NCBI GenBank assembly: GCA_013076295.1 | Contig: RQOL01000688.1 | Location: 1 to 64,000, forward strand | From: Sanderia malayensis | Taxonomy: Eukaryota; Cnidaria; Scyphozoa; Semaeostomeae; Pelagiidae | Length of the DNA: 64,000 nt | Direction of reading: 5' to 3' | Shown: one piece after another, positions 1 through 14,085 of the stretch | How positions within the stretch are numbered: the stretch's first letter is position 1 | How the letters are laid out: each line of letters begins with the position of its first letter | Position numbers and translations under genes: made by a program | Notes under the pieces: generated by a model | Told to the model about the DNA's origin: nothing | Database searches by the model: none | What the model saw: only the letters and a program-made list of their open reading frames with translations

Positions 1-1309
1 CATGATTCCACGTTATTACAGCTGAAGCTAAGTACAATACACATGCATTTGCTTGTTTTCAGTGATATTAACAATTGCACACTAATTGCACATGATTCCA
101 CGTTATTAGAGCTGATACTAACTAAAATACACATGCATATGTTTGTTTGCAGGGATATTAACATTGCTGCACACTAATTGCACATGAATCCACGTTATTA
201 CAGCTAAAACTAAATAAAATACACATGCATTTGCTTGTTTTCAGTGATTTGAACATTACTGCACACTAATTGCACATGAATCTACGTTAATACAGTTGAA
301 CTAAGTAAAATACACATGCATTTGCTTGTTTCAGTGATAATAACATTACTGCACACTAATTGCACATGATTCCACGTTATTACAGCTGAAGCTAAGTACA
401 ATACACATGCATTTGCTTGTTTTCAGTGATATTAACATTATTGCACACTAATTGCACATGATTCCACGTTATTAGAGCTGAAACTAACTAAAATACACAT
501 GCATATGTTTGTTTTCAGTGATATTAACACTACTGCACACTAATTGCACATGAATCCACGGTATTACAGATGCAACTAAAAAATATACACATGCATGTGC
601 TTGTTTTTAGTGATATTAACATTACTGCACACTAATTGCACAGGAATCCACGTTATTACAGCTGAAACTAAATAAAAAACACATGCTTTTCCTTTTTTGC
701 AGTGATATTAACATTAATGCACAAAAATTGCACACGAATCAACTTATTACAGCTGAAACTAACTAAGAACGACATGAATTTGCTTGTTTTCCGTGAGATT
801 AACATTACTGCACACTAATTGCACCTGAATCTACGTTTTTACAGTTGAAACTAAGTAAAATACATATGCATTTACTTGTTTTCAGTAATCGTAACATTAC
901 TGCACACTAATTGCACATAAATCCACGTTTTTACAGCTGAAACTAAATAACTTACACATGCATTTGTTTGTTTTCAGTGACATTGACATTACTGCACACT
1001 TATTGTACATGAATCCATGTTGTTACAGCTGAAACTAACTAAAATATACATGCATTTGCTTTTTTTAATTAATATTAACAATGCTAAACACTAATTGCGC
1101 AATGAATCCACTTTGTTACAGCTGAAACTAAGTAAAATACACATGCATTTGCTTCTTTTTAGTGATATTAACATTACTCCACCCTAATTGCAGATGAATC
1201 CACGTTGTTACAGCTAAAACGAAGTAAAATACACATGCATTTGCTTGTTTTCAGTGATATTAACATTACTCCACCCTAATTGGACCTGAATCAACGTTAT
1301 TACACCTCA
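1..1309 (+). repeat. Mixed diverged monomers, left end of window
   Basis: About 14 monomers, including several unusual ones. Positions 540-1100 carry the chain of variants TTTTTAGTGAT, then AATGCACAAAAATTGCAC (about 717), then the TTAATTAA type (about 1066). The same chain recurs at about 26170-26640, 28850-29300 and, in part, 34990-35330, so this is a diverged copy of the block that later forms the 29-monomer repeat. Few indels are seen here. Nothing other than satellite is present. Confidence 0.85.
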
Positions 1310-2960
1310 AACTAAGTAAAATACACATGCATTTGCTTGTTTTCAGTGATATTAACATTACTGCCCACTAATTGCAGATGAATCCACGTTATTAGAGATG
1401 AAACTAAGTAAAATACGCAGGCATATGTTTGTTTTCATTGCTATTAACATTACTAATCACTAATTTTACATGATTCCACGTTATTAGAGCTGAAACTAAC
1501 AAAAATACACATGCATTTGTTTGTTTGCAGTGATATTAACATTACTGCAGACTAATTGCACATGAATCCACGTTATTACAGCTCTAACTAAGTAAGAAAG
1601 ACAGGCACTTGCGTGTTTTCAGTGATATTAACACTACTGCACACTAATTGCACATGAATCCATGTTATTACAGTTGAAGCTAAGTAAAATACACATGCAT
1701 TTGCTTGTTTTCAGTGATATTACAATTACTGCACACTTATTGCACATGAATCCACATTATTACAGCTGAAACTAAATAAAATACACATGGATTTGTTTGT
1801 TTGCAGTGATGTTAACATTACTGCACACTAATTGCACATGAATCCACCTTATTAGAGATGAAACTAAGTAAAATACGCATGCATTTGTTTGTTTTCATTG
1901 CTATTATCATTACTAAACACTAATTGCACATGATTCCACGTTATTAGAGCTGAAACTAACTAAAATACACATGCATTTGTTTGTTTGCAGTGATATTAAC
2001 ATTACTGCACACTAATTGCACACGAATCCACGTTATTACAGCTCTAACTAAGTAAGAAAGACAACCACTTGCGTTTTTCAGTGATATTAACAAACTGCAC
2101 ACTAATTGCACATGAATCCACGTTATTACAGCTGAAACTAAGTAAAATACACATGCATTTGCTTGTTTTCAGTGATATTAACATTACTGCACACTAATTG
2201 CACATGAATCCATGTTATTACAGCTCTAACTAAGTAAGAAAGACAGACACTTGCGTGTTTTCAGTGATATTAACACTACTGCACACTTATTGCACATGAG
2301 TCCACTTATTACAGTTGAAAGTAAAAATACAGCATTCGCATGTTTTCAGTAATATTAACATTACTGCACAGTAATTGCACATGAATCCACGTTGTTACAC
2401 ACTCAAACTAAGTAAAATACACATGATTTGCTTGTTTTCAGTGATATTAACATTACTGGCACACTAATTGGACATGAATCACGTTATTACAGCTGAAATA
2501 ACTAAATTTAAACATGGATTTGTTTGTTTGCAGTGATATTAACATTACTGCACACTTATTGCACATGAATCCACGTTATTACAGCTAAAAACTAAATAAA
2601 AATACACAGGCATTTGCTTGTTTTTCAGTGATATTATGATTATTACTGCCACACTAATTGCACATGAATCCACGTTATTACAGCTCAAACCAAGTAAAAT
2701 ACACATGGATTTGCTTGTTTTCAGTGATTTAACATTACTGCACACTAATTGCCATGAATCTACGTTATTACAGTTGGAACTAAGTAAATATACATGCATT
2801 TGCTTGTTTTCAGTGATATTATACATTACTGCACACTAATTGCACATGATTCCACGTTATTACAGCTGAGCTAAGTAAAATACACATGCATTTGCTTGTT
2901 TTCAGTGATATTAACTTTACTGCACACTAATTGCACACGATTCCGTTATTAGAGCTGAAA
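1310..2960 (+). repeat. Block alpha, copy 1 (about 18 monomers)
   Basis: An ordered series of monomer variants that recurs at 4385-6250, within 15842-17700 and, in part, at 19135-20330. Diagnostic variants in order are CACTAATTTTACATG (about 1470), GCTCTAACTAAGTAAGAAAG with GACAGGCACTTGCG, CCACATTATTAC, GTGATGTTAACATT, CCACCTTATTAG and CTATTATCATTAC. From about 2290 onward this copy has many single-base losses and gains not shared with the other copies. Confidence 0.85.
2105..2196 (+). repeat. Representative 92-bp monomer (majority form)
   Basis: This copy matches the majority base at essentially every position and is exactly 92 bp, counted from ATTGCACATG to the next ATTG. It contains three short palindromes seen in most copies: CAGCTG, ATGCAT and the near-palindrome around ACGTT. 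Common variant classes differ by a few linked substitutions: CTCTAACTAAGTAAGAAAG with GACAGGCACTTGCGTG; TTGGAACTAGGTAAAATAC with AATCTTAACACTGC; GATGAAACTAAG with TTTCCATTGCTATT; GATGCAACTAAATAAAATAC with GAAAAACTAGTTCC; and AGCAGAAAATAAG with ATTACTCC. All classes keep the 92-bp spacing. Confidence 0.95.
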
Positions 2961-4384
2961 CTAATAAAATACACACATGCATTGCTTGTTTTCAGTGATA
3001 TTAACATTACTGCACACTAATTGCACATGAATCCACGTTGTTACAGCTCAAACTAAGTAAAATACACATGCATTTGCTTGTTTTCAGTGATTTTAACATT
3101 ACTGCACACTAATTGCACATGAATCTACGTTTTACAGTTGGAAACTAGGTAAATAACATGCATTTACTTGTTTTCAGTATTTTAACACTGCTGAACAATA
3201 ATTGCACATCAATCCACGTTATTACAGCTGAAACTAAGTAAAATACACATGCATTTGTTTGTTTTCAGTGACATTAACATTACTGCACACTTATTGACAT
3301 GAATCCATGTTGTTACAGCTGACTAAACTAATTAAACATGCATTGTTTGTTTGCAGTGATATTAACATTACTGCACACTTTTGCACATGAATCCATGTTA
3401 TTACAGCTGAAAACTAAGTAAAACTTGCATGCATTTGCTTCTTTTCAGTGATTTAACATTACTGCACACTATTGCACATGAATCTACTTTTATTACAGTT
3501 GGAACTAAGTAAATATACATGCATTTGCTTGTTTCAGTGATATTAACATTACTGCACACTAATTGCACATGATTCCACGTTATTACAGCAGAGGCTAAGT
3601 AAAATACACATGCATTTGCTTGTTTCACTGATATTAACTTTACTGACACTAATTGCACACGATTCCACGTTATTAGAGCTGAAACTAACTAAAATACACA
3701 TGCATTTGTTTGTTTGCAGTGATATTAACATTACTGCACACTAATTGCACATGAATCCACGCTATTACAGCTGAAACTAAGAAAAACTACACATGCATTT
3801 GCGTTTTTCAGTGATATTAACACTTACTGCACACTAATTGCACATGAGTCCACGTTGTTACAGCTCAAACTAAGTAAAATACACATGGATTTGCTTTGTT
3901 TTCAGTGATTTTAACATTACTACACACTAATTGCACATGAATCCACGTTGTTACAGCTCAAACTAAGTAAAATACACATGGATTTGCTTGTTTTCAGTGA
4001 TTTTAACATTACTGCACTACTGCACATTGCACACGAATCTACGTTTTTACAGTGGAACTAGTAAAATACATATGCATTTACTTGTTTTCAGTAATCTTAA
4101 CACTGCTGAACAATAATTGCACATCAATCCACGTTTTTACAGCTTAAACTAAGTAAAATACACATGCATTTGTTTGTTTTCAATGACATTAACATTACTG
4201 CACACTTATTGTACATGAATCCATTTGTTACAGCTGAAACTAATAAAATACACATGGATTTGTTTTTTTGCAGTGATATTAACATTACTACACACTAATT
4301 GCGCATGAGTTCACGTTGTTACAGCTCAAACTAAGTAAAATACACATGGATCTTGTTTCAGTGATTTAACATTACTGCACACTA
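2961..4384 (+). repeat. Satellite monomers, indel-rich segment
   Basis: About 15 monomers of mixed class. Two copies of the CACTGCTGAACAATAATTG class lie near 3186 and 4104, and one GCGCATGAGTTC variant lies at about 4302. The order resembles the 30-monomer repeat that begins at 7072. Homopolymer-length changes and one-base deletions are frequent, so monomer lengths scatter around 92. No gene or other element is visible. Confidence 0.8.
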
Positions 4385-6250
4385 ATTGCACATAAAGCTA
4401 CGTTTTACAGTGGAACTAGGTAAATACATATGCATTTACTTGTTTTCAGTAATCTTAACACTGCTGAACAATAATTGCACATCAATCCTCGTTATTACAG
4501 CTGAAACTAAGTAAAATACACATGCATTTGCTTGTTTTCAGTGATATTAACATTACTGCCCACTAATTGCAGATGAATCCACGTTATTAGAGATGAAACT
4601 AAGTAAAATACGCAGGCATATGTTTGTTTCATTGCTATTAACATTACTAATCACTAATTTTACATGATTCCACGTTATTAGAGCTGAAACTAACAAAAAT
4701 ACACATGCATTTGTTTGTTTCAGTGATATTAACATTACTGCAGACTAATTGCACATGAATCCACGTTATTACAGCTCTAACTAAGTAAGAAAGACAGGCA
4801 CTTGCGTGTTTTCAGTGATATAAACACTACTGCACACTAATTGCACATGAATCCATGTTATTACAGTTGAAGCTAAGTAAAATACACATGCATTTGCTTG
4901 TTTTCAGTGATATTACAATTACTGCACACTTATTGCACATGAATCCACATTATTACAGCTGAAACTAAATAAAATACACATGGATTTGTTTGTTTGCAGT
5001 GATGTTAACATTACTGCACACTAATTGCACATGAATCCACCTTATTAGAGATGAAACTAAGTAAAATACGCATGCATTTGTTTGTTTTCATTGCTATTAT
5101 CATTACTAAACACTAATTGCACATGATTCCACGTTATTAGAGCTGAAACTAACTAAATACACATGCATTTGTTTGTTTGCAGTGATATTAACATTACTGC
5201 ACACTAATTGGCACACGAATCCACGTTATTACAGCTCTAACTAAGTAAGAAGACAACCACTTGCGTGTTTTCAGTGATATTAACACTACTGCACACTAAT
5301 TGCACATGAAATCACGTTATTACAGCTGAAACTAAGTAAAATACACATGCATTTGCTTGTTTTCAGTGATATTAACATTACTGCACACTAATTGCCACAT
5401 GAATCCATGTTATTACAGCTCTAACTAAGTAAGAAGACAGACACTTGCGTGTTTTCAGTGATATTAACACTACTGCACACTTATTGCACATGAGTCCACT
5501 TTATTACAGTTGAAAGTAAGTAAAATACACATGCATTCGCATGTTTTCAGTAATATTAACATTACTGCACAGTAATGGCACATGAATCCACGTTGTTACA
5601 CCTCAAACTAAGTAATAAAATACACATGCATTTGCTTGTTTCAGTGATATTAACATTACTGCACACTAATTGGACATGAATCAACGTATTTACAGCTGAA
5701 ATTAACTAATTTAAACATGGATTTGTTTGTTTGCAGTGATATTAACATTTACTGTCACTTATTGCACATGAATCCACGTTATTACAGCTAAAAACTAAAT
5801 AAAATACACAGGCATTTGCTTGTTTTCAGTGATATTATGATTACTGCACACTAATTGCACATGAATCCACGTTGTTACAGCTCAAACCAAGTAAAATACA
5901 CATGGATTTGCTTGTTTTCAGTGATTTAACATTACTGCACACTAATTGCACATGAATCTACGTTATTACAGTTGGAACTAAGTAAAATATACATGCATTT
6001 GCTTGTTTTCAGTGATATTAACATTACTGCACACTAATTGCACATGATTCCACGTATTACAGCTGAGGCTAAGTAAAATACACATGCATTTGCTTGTTTT
6101 CAGTGATATTAACTTTACTGCACACTAATGCACACGATTCCACGTTATTAGAGCTGAAACTAACCTAAATACACATGCATTTGTTTGTTTGCGGTGATAT
6201 TAACATTACTGCACACTAATTGCACATGAATCCACGTTATTACAGCTGAA
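4385..6250 (+). repeat. Block alpha, copy 2 (about 20 monomers)
   Basis: Matches 15842-17700 throughout, and 1310-2960 from about 4505 to 6170. It starts with the CATAAAGCTACG variant, followed by the CACTGCTGAACAATAATTG class and then the alpha series with CACTAATTTTACATG near 4645. Compared with the other copies it has private one-base indels, for example GAAGACAG where others read GAAAGACAG near 5430. Confidence 0.85.
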
Positions 6251-7071
6251 CTAAGTAAACTACACATGCATTTGCGTGTTTTCAGTGATATTAACACTAC
6301 TGCACACTAATGGCACATAGTCCACTTTATTACAGCTGAAAGTAAGTAAATTACACATGCATTTGCATGTTTTCAGTGATATTAACATTACTGCAGAGTA
6401 ATGCACATGAATCCACGTTGTTACACCTGAAACTAAGTAAATACACATGCATTTGCTTGTTTTCAGTGATATTAAAACTACTGCACACTAATTGCACATG
6501 AATCCACGTTATTGCAGTTGAAGCTAAGTAAAATACACATGCATTTGCTTGTTTTCAGTGATATTAACATGACTGCACACTTATTGCACATGAATCCACA
6601 TTATTACAGCTGAAACTAAATAAAATACACATGGATTTGTTTGTTTGCAGTGATGTTAACATTACTGCACACTAATTGCACCTGAATCCACGTTATTACC
6701 GCTAAAACTAAATAAAACACACATGCAATTGCTTGTTTTCAGTGATATTATCATTACTGCACACTAATTGCACATGAATCCACGTTGTTACAGCTCAGAC
6801 TAAGTAAAATACACATGGATTTGCTTGTTTTCAGTGATTTTAACATTACTGCACACTAATTGCACATGAATCTACGTTTTTACAGTTGGAACTAGGTAAA
6901 ATACATATGCATTTACTTGTTTTCAGTAATCTTAACACTGCTGAACAATAATTGCACATCAATCCTCGTTATTACAGCTGAAACTAAGTAAAATACACAT
7001 GCATTTGTTTGTTTTCAGTGACATTAACATTACTGCACACTTATTGGACATGAATCCATGTTGTTACAGCT
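6251..7071 (+). repeat. Satellite monomers between block alpha and the 30-mer repeat
   Basis: About nine monomers that reuse alpha variants (CCACATTATTAC and GTGATGTTAAC near 6595-6660), then GCAATTGC (about 6725) and the CTAGGTAAAATAC / CACTGCTGAAC class. Only satellite is seen. Confidence 0.8.
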
Positions 7072-9809
7072 GAGACTAACTAATTTAAACATGCATTTGT
7101 TTGTTTGCAGTGATATTAACATTACTGCACACTTATTGCACATGAATCCATGTTATTACAGCTGAAACTAAGTAAAGCTTGCATGCATTTGCTTCTTTTC
7201 AGTGATTTTAACATTACTGCACACTATTGCACATGAATCTACTTATTACAGTTGGAACTAAAGAAATATACATGCATTTGCTTGTTTCAGTGATATTAAC
7301 ATTACTGCACACTAATTGCACATGATTCCACGTTATTACAGCAGAGGCTAAGTAAAAACACATGCATTTGCTTGTTTTCACTGATATTAACTTTACTGCA
7401 CACTAATTGCACACGATTCCACGTTATTAGAGCTGAAACTAACTAAATACACATGCATTTGTTTGTTTGCAGTGATATTAACATTACTGCACACTAATTG
7501 CACATGAATCCACGCATACAGCTGAAACTAAGTAAACTACACATGCATTTGCGCGTTTTCAGTGATATTAACACTACTGCACACTAATTGCACATGAGTC
7601 CACGTTGTTACAGCTCAAACTAAGTAAAATACACATGGATTTGCTTGTTCCAGTGATTTTCACATTACTACACACTAATTGCACATGAATCCACGTTGTT
7701 ACAGCTCAAACTTAAGTAAAATACACATGGATTTGCTTGTTTCAGTGATTTTAACATTACTGCACACTAATTGCACACGAATCTACGTTTTTACATTGGA
7801 ACTAAGAAAAATATACATGCATTTGCTTGTTTTCAGTGATATTAACATTACTGCACACTAATTGCACATGATTCACGTACAGCAGGAGGCTAAGTAAAAT
7901 ACACATGCATTTGCTTGTTTTCACTGATATTAACTTTACTGCACACTAATTGCACACGATTCCACGTTATTAGAGCTGAAACTAACTAAAATACACATGC
8001 TTGTGTTTGTTTGCAGTGATATTAACATTACTGCACACTAATTGCACATGAATCCACGCTATTACAGCTGAAACTAAGTAAAACTACACATGCATTTGCG
8101 TGTTTTCAGTGATATTAACACTACTGCACACTAATTGCACATGAGTCCTCGTTGTTACAGCTCAAACTAAGTAAAATACACATGGATTTGCTTGTTTCCA
8201 GTGATTTTAACATTACTACACACTAATTGCACATGAATCCACGTTGTTACAGCTCAAACTAAGTAAAATACACATGGATTTGCTTGTTTTCAGTGATTTT
8301 AACATTACTGCACACTAATTGCACACGAATCTACGTTTTTACAGTTGGAACTAGGTAAAATACATATGCATTTACTTGTTTTCAGTAATCTTAACACTGC
8401 TGAACAATAATTGCACATCAATCCACGTTATTACAGCTTAAACTAAGTATGAAAGACAGGCATTTGCGTGTTTTCAGTGATATTAACACAACTGCACACT
8501 AATTGCACATGAATCCACGTTATTACAGCTGAAACTAAATAAAATACGCATGCATGTGCTTGTTTTAATTAATATTAACACTGCTGAACAATAATTGCAC
8601 ATCAATCCTCGTTATTACAGCTGAAACTAAGTAAAATACACATGCATTTGCGTGTTTTCAGTGATATTAACACTACTGCACACTAATTGCACATGAGTCC
8701 ACGTTGTTACAGCTCAAACTAAGTAAAATACACATGGATTTGCTTGTTTCCAGTGATTTTAACATTACTACACACTAATTGCACATGAATCCACGTTGTT
8801 ACAGCTCAAACTAAGTAAATACACATGGATTTGCTTGTTTTCAGTGATTTAACATTACTGCACACTAATTGCACACGAATCTACGTTTTTACAGTTGGAA
8901 CTAGGTAAAATACATATGCATTTACTTGTTTTCAGTAATCTTAACACTGCTGAACAATAATTGCACATCAATCCACGTTATTACAGCTTTAAACTAAGTA
9001 AATACACATGCATTTGTTTGTTTTCAATGACATTAACATTACTGCACACTTATTGTACATGAATCCATGTTGTTACAGCTGAAACTAATTAAAATACACA
9101 TGGATTTGTTTGTTTGCAGTGATATTAACATTACTACACACTAATTGCGCATGAGTTCACGTTGTTACAGCTCAAAACTAAGTAAAATACACATGGATTT
9201 GCTTGTTTTCAGTGATTTTAACATTACTGCACACTAATTGCACATAAAGCTACGTTTTTACAGTGGGAACTAGGTAAAATACATATGCATTTACTTGTTT
9301 CAGTAATCTTAACACTGCTGAACAATAATTGCACATCAATCCACGTTATTACAGCTGAAACTAAGTAAAATACACATGCATTTGTTTTTTCAGTGACATT
9401 AACATTACTGGACACTTATTGTACATGAATCATGTTGTTACAGCTGAAACTAATTAAAATACACCTGGATTTGTTTGTTTGCAGTGATATTAACATTACT
9501 ACACACTAATTGCACGAATCCACGTTATTACAGCTTAAACTAAGTATGAAAACAGGCATTTGCGTGTTTTCAGTGATATTAACACAACTGCGCACTAATT
9601 GCACATGAATCCACGTTATTACAGCTGAAACTAAATAAAATACGCATGCATGTGCTTGTTTTAATTAATATTAAACATGCTGAACAATAATTGCACATCA
9701 ATCCTCGTTATTACAGCTGAAACTAAGTAAAATACACATGCATTTGTTTGTTTTCAGTGACATTAACATTACTGCACACTTATTGGACATGAATCCATGT
9801 GTTACAGCT
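7072..9809 (+). repeat. Higher-order repeat beta, unit 1 (about 30 monomers)
   Basis: Starts at the distinctive GAGACTAACTAATTTAAAC variant, which returns at 9810 and 12569. The unit is 2738 bp, slightly short of 30 x 92 = 2760, in line with many one-base deletions in this copy. Inside it, a six-monomer stretch marked by CAGCAGAGGCTAAG is duplicated (about 7324 and 7870). The unit also contains the GCGCATGAGTTC variant (about 9147) and the TTAATTAA monomer twice (about 8566 and 9660). Confidence 0.88.
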
Positions 9810-12568
9810 GAGACTAACTAATTTAAACATGCATTTGTTTGTTTGCAGTGATATTAACATTACTGCACACTTATTGCACATGAATCCATGTTATTAAGCT
9901 GAAACTAAGTAAAACTGCATGCATTTGCTTCTTTTCAGTGATTTTAACATTACTGCACACTATTTGCACATGAATCTACTTTATTACAGTTGGAACTAAG
10001 TAAAATATACATGCATTTGCTTGTTTTCAGTGATATTAACATTACTGCACACTAATTGCACATGATTCCACGTTATTACAGCAGAGGCTAAGTAAAATAC
10101 ACATGCATTTGCTTGTTTCACTGATATTAACTTTACTGCACACTAATTGCACACGATTCCACGTTATTAGAGCTGAAACTAACTAAAATACACATGCATT
10201 TGTTTGTTTGCAGTGATATTAACATTACTGCACACTAATTGCACATGAATCCACGCTATTACAGCTGAAACTAAGTAAACTACACATGCATTTGCGCGTT
10301 TTCAGTGATATTAACACTACTGCACACTAATTGCACATGAGTCCACGTTGTTACAGCTCAAACTAAGTAAAATACACATGGATTTGCTTGTTTCCAGTGA
10401 TTTTAACATTACTACACACTAATTGCACATGAATCCACGTTGTTACAGCTCAAACTAAGTAAAATACACATGGATTTGCTTGTTTTCAGTGATTTTAACA
10501 TTACTGCACACTAATTGCACACGAATCTACGTTTTTACAGTTGGAACTAAGTAAATATACATGCATGCATTTGCTTGTTTTCAGTGATATTAACATTACT
10601 TGCACACTAATTGCACATGATTCCACGTTATTACAGCAGAGGCTAAGTAAAATACACATGCATTGCTTGTTTTCACTGATATTAACTTTACTGCACACTA
10701 ATTGCACACGATTCCACGTTATTAGAGCTGAAACTAACTAAAATACACATGCATTTGTTTGTTTGCAGTGATATTAACATTACTGCACACTAATTGCACA
10801 TGAATCCACGCTATTACAGCTGAAACTAAGTAAACTACACATGCATTTGCGTGTTTTCAGTGATATTAACACTACTGCACACTAATTGCACATGAGTCCA
10901 CGTTGTTACAGCTCAAACTAAGTAAAATACACATGGATTTGCTTGTTTCCAGTGATTTTAACATTACTACACACTAATTGCACATGAATCCACGTTGTTA
11001 CAGCTCAAACTAAGTAAAATACACATGGATTTTGCTTGTTTTCAGTGATTTTAACATTACTGCACACTAATTGCACACGAATCTACGTTTTACAGTTGGA
11101 ACTAGGTAAAATACATATGCATTTACTTGTTTTCAGTAATCTTAACACTGCTGAACAATAATTGCACATCAATCCACGTTATTACAGCTTAAACTAAGTA
11201 TGAAAGACAGGCATTTGCGTGTTTTCAGTGATATTAACACAACTGCACACTAATTGCACATGAATCCACGTTATTACAGCTGAAACTAAATAAAATACGC
11301 ATGCATGTGCTTGTTTTAATTAATATTAACACTGCTGAACAATAATTGCACATCAATCCTCGTTATTACAGCTGAAACTAAGTAAATACACATGCATTTG
11401 CGTGTTTTCAGTGATATTAACACTACTGCACACTAATTGCACATGAGTCCACGTTGTTACAGCTCAAACTAAGTAAAATACACATGGATTTGCTTGTTTC
11501 CAGTGATTTTAACATTACTACACACTAATTGCACATGAATCCACGTTGTTACAGCTCAAACTAAGTAAAATACACATGGATTTGCTTGTTTTCAGTGATT
11601 TTAACATTACTGCACACTAATTGCACACGAATCTACGTTTTTACAGTTGGAACTAGGTAAAATACATATGCATTTACTTGTTTCAGTAATCTTAACACTG
11701 CTGAACAATAATTGCACATCAATCCACGTTATTACAGCTTAAACTAAGTAAAATACACATGCATTTGTTTGTTTTCAATGACATTAACATTACTGCACAC
11801 TATTGTACATGAAATCCATGTTGTTACAGCTGAAACTAATTAAAATACACATGGATTTGTTTGTTTGCAGTGATATTAACATTACTACACACTAATTGCG
11901 CATGAGTTCACGTTGTTACAGCTCAAAACTAAGTAAAATACACATGGATTTGCTTGTTTTCAGTGATTTTAACATTACTGCACACTAATTGCACATAAAG
12001 CTACGTTTTTACAGTGGGAACTAGGTAAAATACATATGCATTTACTTGTTTTCAGTAATCTTAACACTGCTGAACAATAATTGCACATCAATCCACGTTA
12101 TTACAGCTGAAACTAAGTAAAATACACATGCATTTGTTTGTTTTCAGTGACATTAACATTACTGGACACTTATTGTACATGAATCCATGTTGTTACAGCT
12201 GAAACTAATTAAAATACACCTGGATTTGTTTGTTTGCAGTGATATTAACATTACTACACACTAATTGCACATGAATCCACGTTATTACAGCTTAAACTAA
12301 GTATGAAAGACAGGCCTATGCGTGTTTTCAGTGATATTAACACAACTGCACACTAATTGCACATGAATCCACGTTATTACAGCTGAAACTAAATAAAATA
12401 CGCATGCATGTGCTTGTTTTAATTAATATTAACACTGCTGAACAATAATTGCACATCAATCCTCGTTATTACAGCTCAAACTAAGTAAAATACACATGCA
12501 TTTGTTTGTTTTCAGTGACATTAACATTACTGCACACTTATTGGACATGAATCCATGTTGTTACAGCT
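9810..12568 (+). repeat. Higher-order repeat beta, unit 2 (about 30 monomers)
   Basis: Full unit of 2759 bp, one base from 30 x 92. Same variant order as the unit starting at 7072. CAGCAGAGGC-type monomers lie near 10064 and 10619, so the internal six-monomer duplication is retained. A local GCAT duplication makes ATGCATGCAT at about 10561. The GCGCATGAGTTC variant is at 11898, 2751 bp after its equivalent in unit 1. Confidence 0.9.
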
Positions 12569-14085
12569 GAGACTAACTAATTTAAACATGCATTTGTTTG
12601 TTTGCAGTGATATTAACATTACTGCACACTTATTGCACATGAATCCATGTTATTACAGCTGAAACTAAGTAAAACTTGCATGCATTTGCTTCTTTTCAGT
12701 GATTTTAACATTACTGCACACTATTTGCACATGAATCTACTTTATTACAGTTGGAACTAAGTAAAATATACATGCATTTGCTTGTTTTCAGTGATATTAA
12801 CATTACTGCACACTAATTGCACATGATTCCACGTTATTACAGCAGAGGCTAAGTAAAATACACATGCATTTGCTTGTTTTCACTGATATTAACTTTACTG
12901 CACACTAATTGCACACGATTCCACGTTATTAGAGCTGAAACTAACTAAAATACACATGCATTTTTTGTTTGCAGTGATATTAACATTACTGCACACTAAT
13001 TGCACATGAATCCACGCTATTACAGCTGAAACTAAGTAAACTACACATGCATTTGCGTGTTTTCAGTGATATTAACACTACTGCACACTAATTGCACATG
13101 AGTCCACGTTGTTACAGCTCAAACTAAGTAAAATACACATGAATTTGCTTGTTTCCAGTGATTTTAACATTACTACACACTAATTGCACATGAATCCACG
13201 TTGTTACAGCTCAAACTAAGTAAAATACACATGGATTTGCTTGTTTTCAGTGATTTTAACATTACTGCACACTAATTGCACACGAATCTACGTTTTTACA
13301 GTTGGAACTAGGTAAATACATATGCATTTACTTGTTTTCAGTAATCTTAACACTGCTGAACAATAATTGCACATCAATCCACGTTATTACAGCTTAAACT
13401 AAGTAAAATACACATGCATTTGTTTGTTTTCAATGACATTAACATTACTGCACACTTATTGTACATGAATCCATGTTGTTACAGCTGAAACTAATTAAAA
13501 TACACATGGATTTGTTTGTTTGCAGTGATATTAACATTACTACACACTAATTGCGCATGAGTTCACGTTGTTACAGCTCAAAACTAAGTAAAATACACAT
13601 GGATTTGCTTGTTTTCAGTGATTTTAACATTACTGCACACTAATTGCACAAAGCTACGTTTTTACAGTGGGAACTAGGTAAAATACATATGCATTTACTT
13701 GTTTTCAGTAATCTTAACACTGCTGAACAATAATTGCACATCAATCCACGTTATTACAGCTGAAACTAAGTAAAATACAATGCATTTGTTTGTTTTCAGT
13801 GACATTAACATTACTGGACACTTATTGTACATGAATCCATGTTGTTACAGCTGAAACTAATTAAAATACCCTGGATTTGTTTGTTTGCAGTGATATTAAC
13901 ATTACTACACACTAATTGCACATGATCCACGTTATTACAGCTTAAACTAAGTATGAAAGACAGGCATTTGCGTGTTTTCAGTGATATTAAACACAACTGC
14001 ACACTAATTGCACATGAATCCACGTTATTACAGCTGAAACTAAATAAAATACGCATGCATGTTGCTTGTTTTAATTAATATTAAC
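12569..14085 (+). repeat. Higher-order repeat beta, unit 3, shortened
   Basis: Begins like units 1 and 2 but lacks a 12-monomer internal part. GCGCATGAGTTC lies at 13553, only 1655 bp (18 x 92) after its equivalent at 11898, instead of about 2750 bp. The internal six-monomer subunit occurs once only. Similarity to the other units ends after the TTAATTAA monomer near 14070. The size change is a whole number of monomers, as expected for unequal exchange. Confidence 0.85.

Noticed and set aside
2545..2826. Longest open frame (93 codons, minus strand), and all other open frames of 60-93 codons on either strand
   Set aside because: Their translations are the satellite read in successive frames, with a peptide period of about 31 residues (for example recurring NNVDSCAISVQ on the minus strand). 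Identical copies recur wherever the same monomer series recurs. There is no domain, no start context and no codon-usage signal, so none is annotated as a gene.
10555..10575. ATGCATGCAT duplication as a functional site
   Set aside because: It is a single 4-bp duplication in one monomer within an indel-rich stretch, most simply a slippage or sequencing error.
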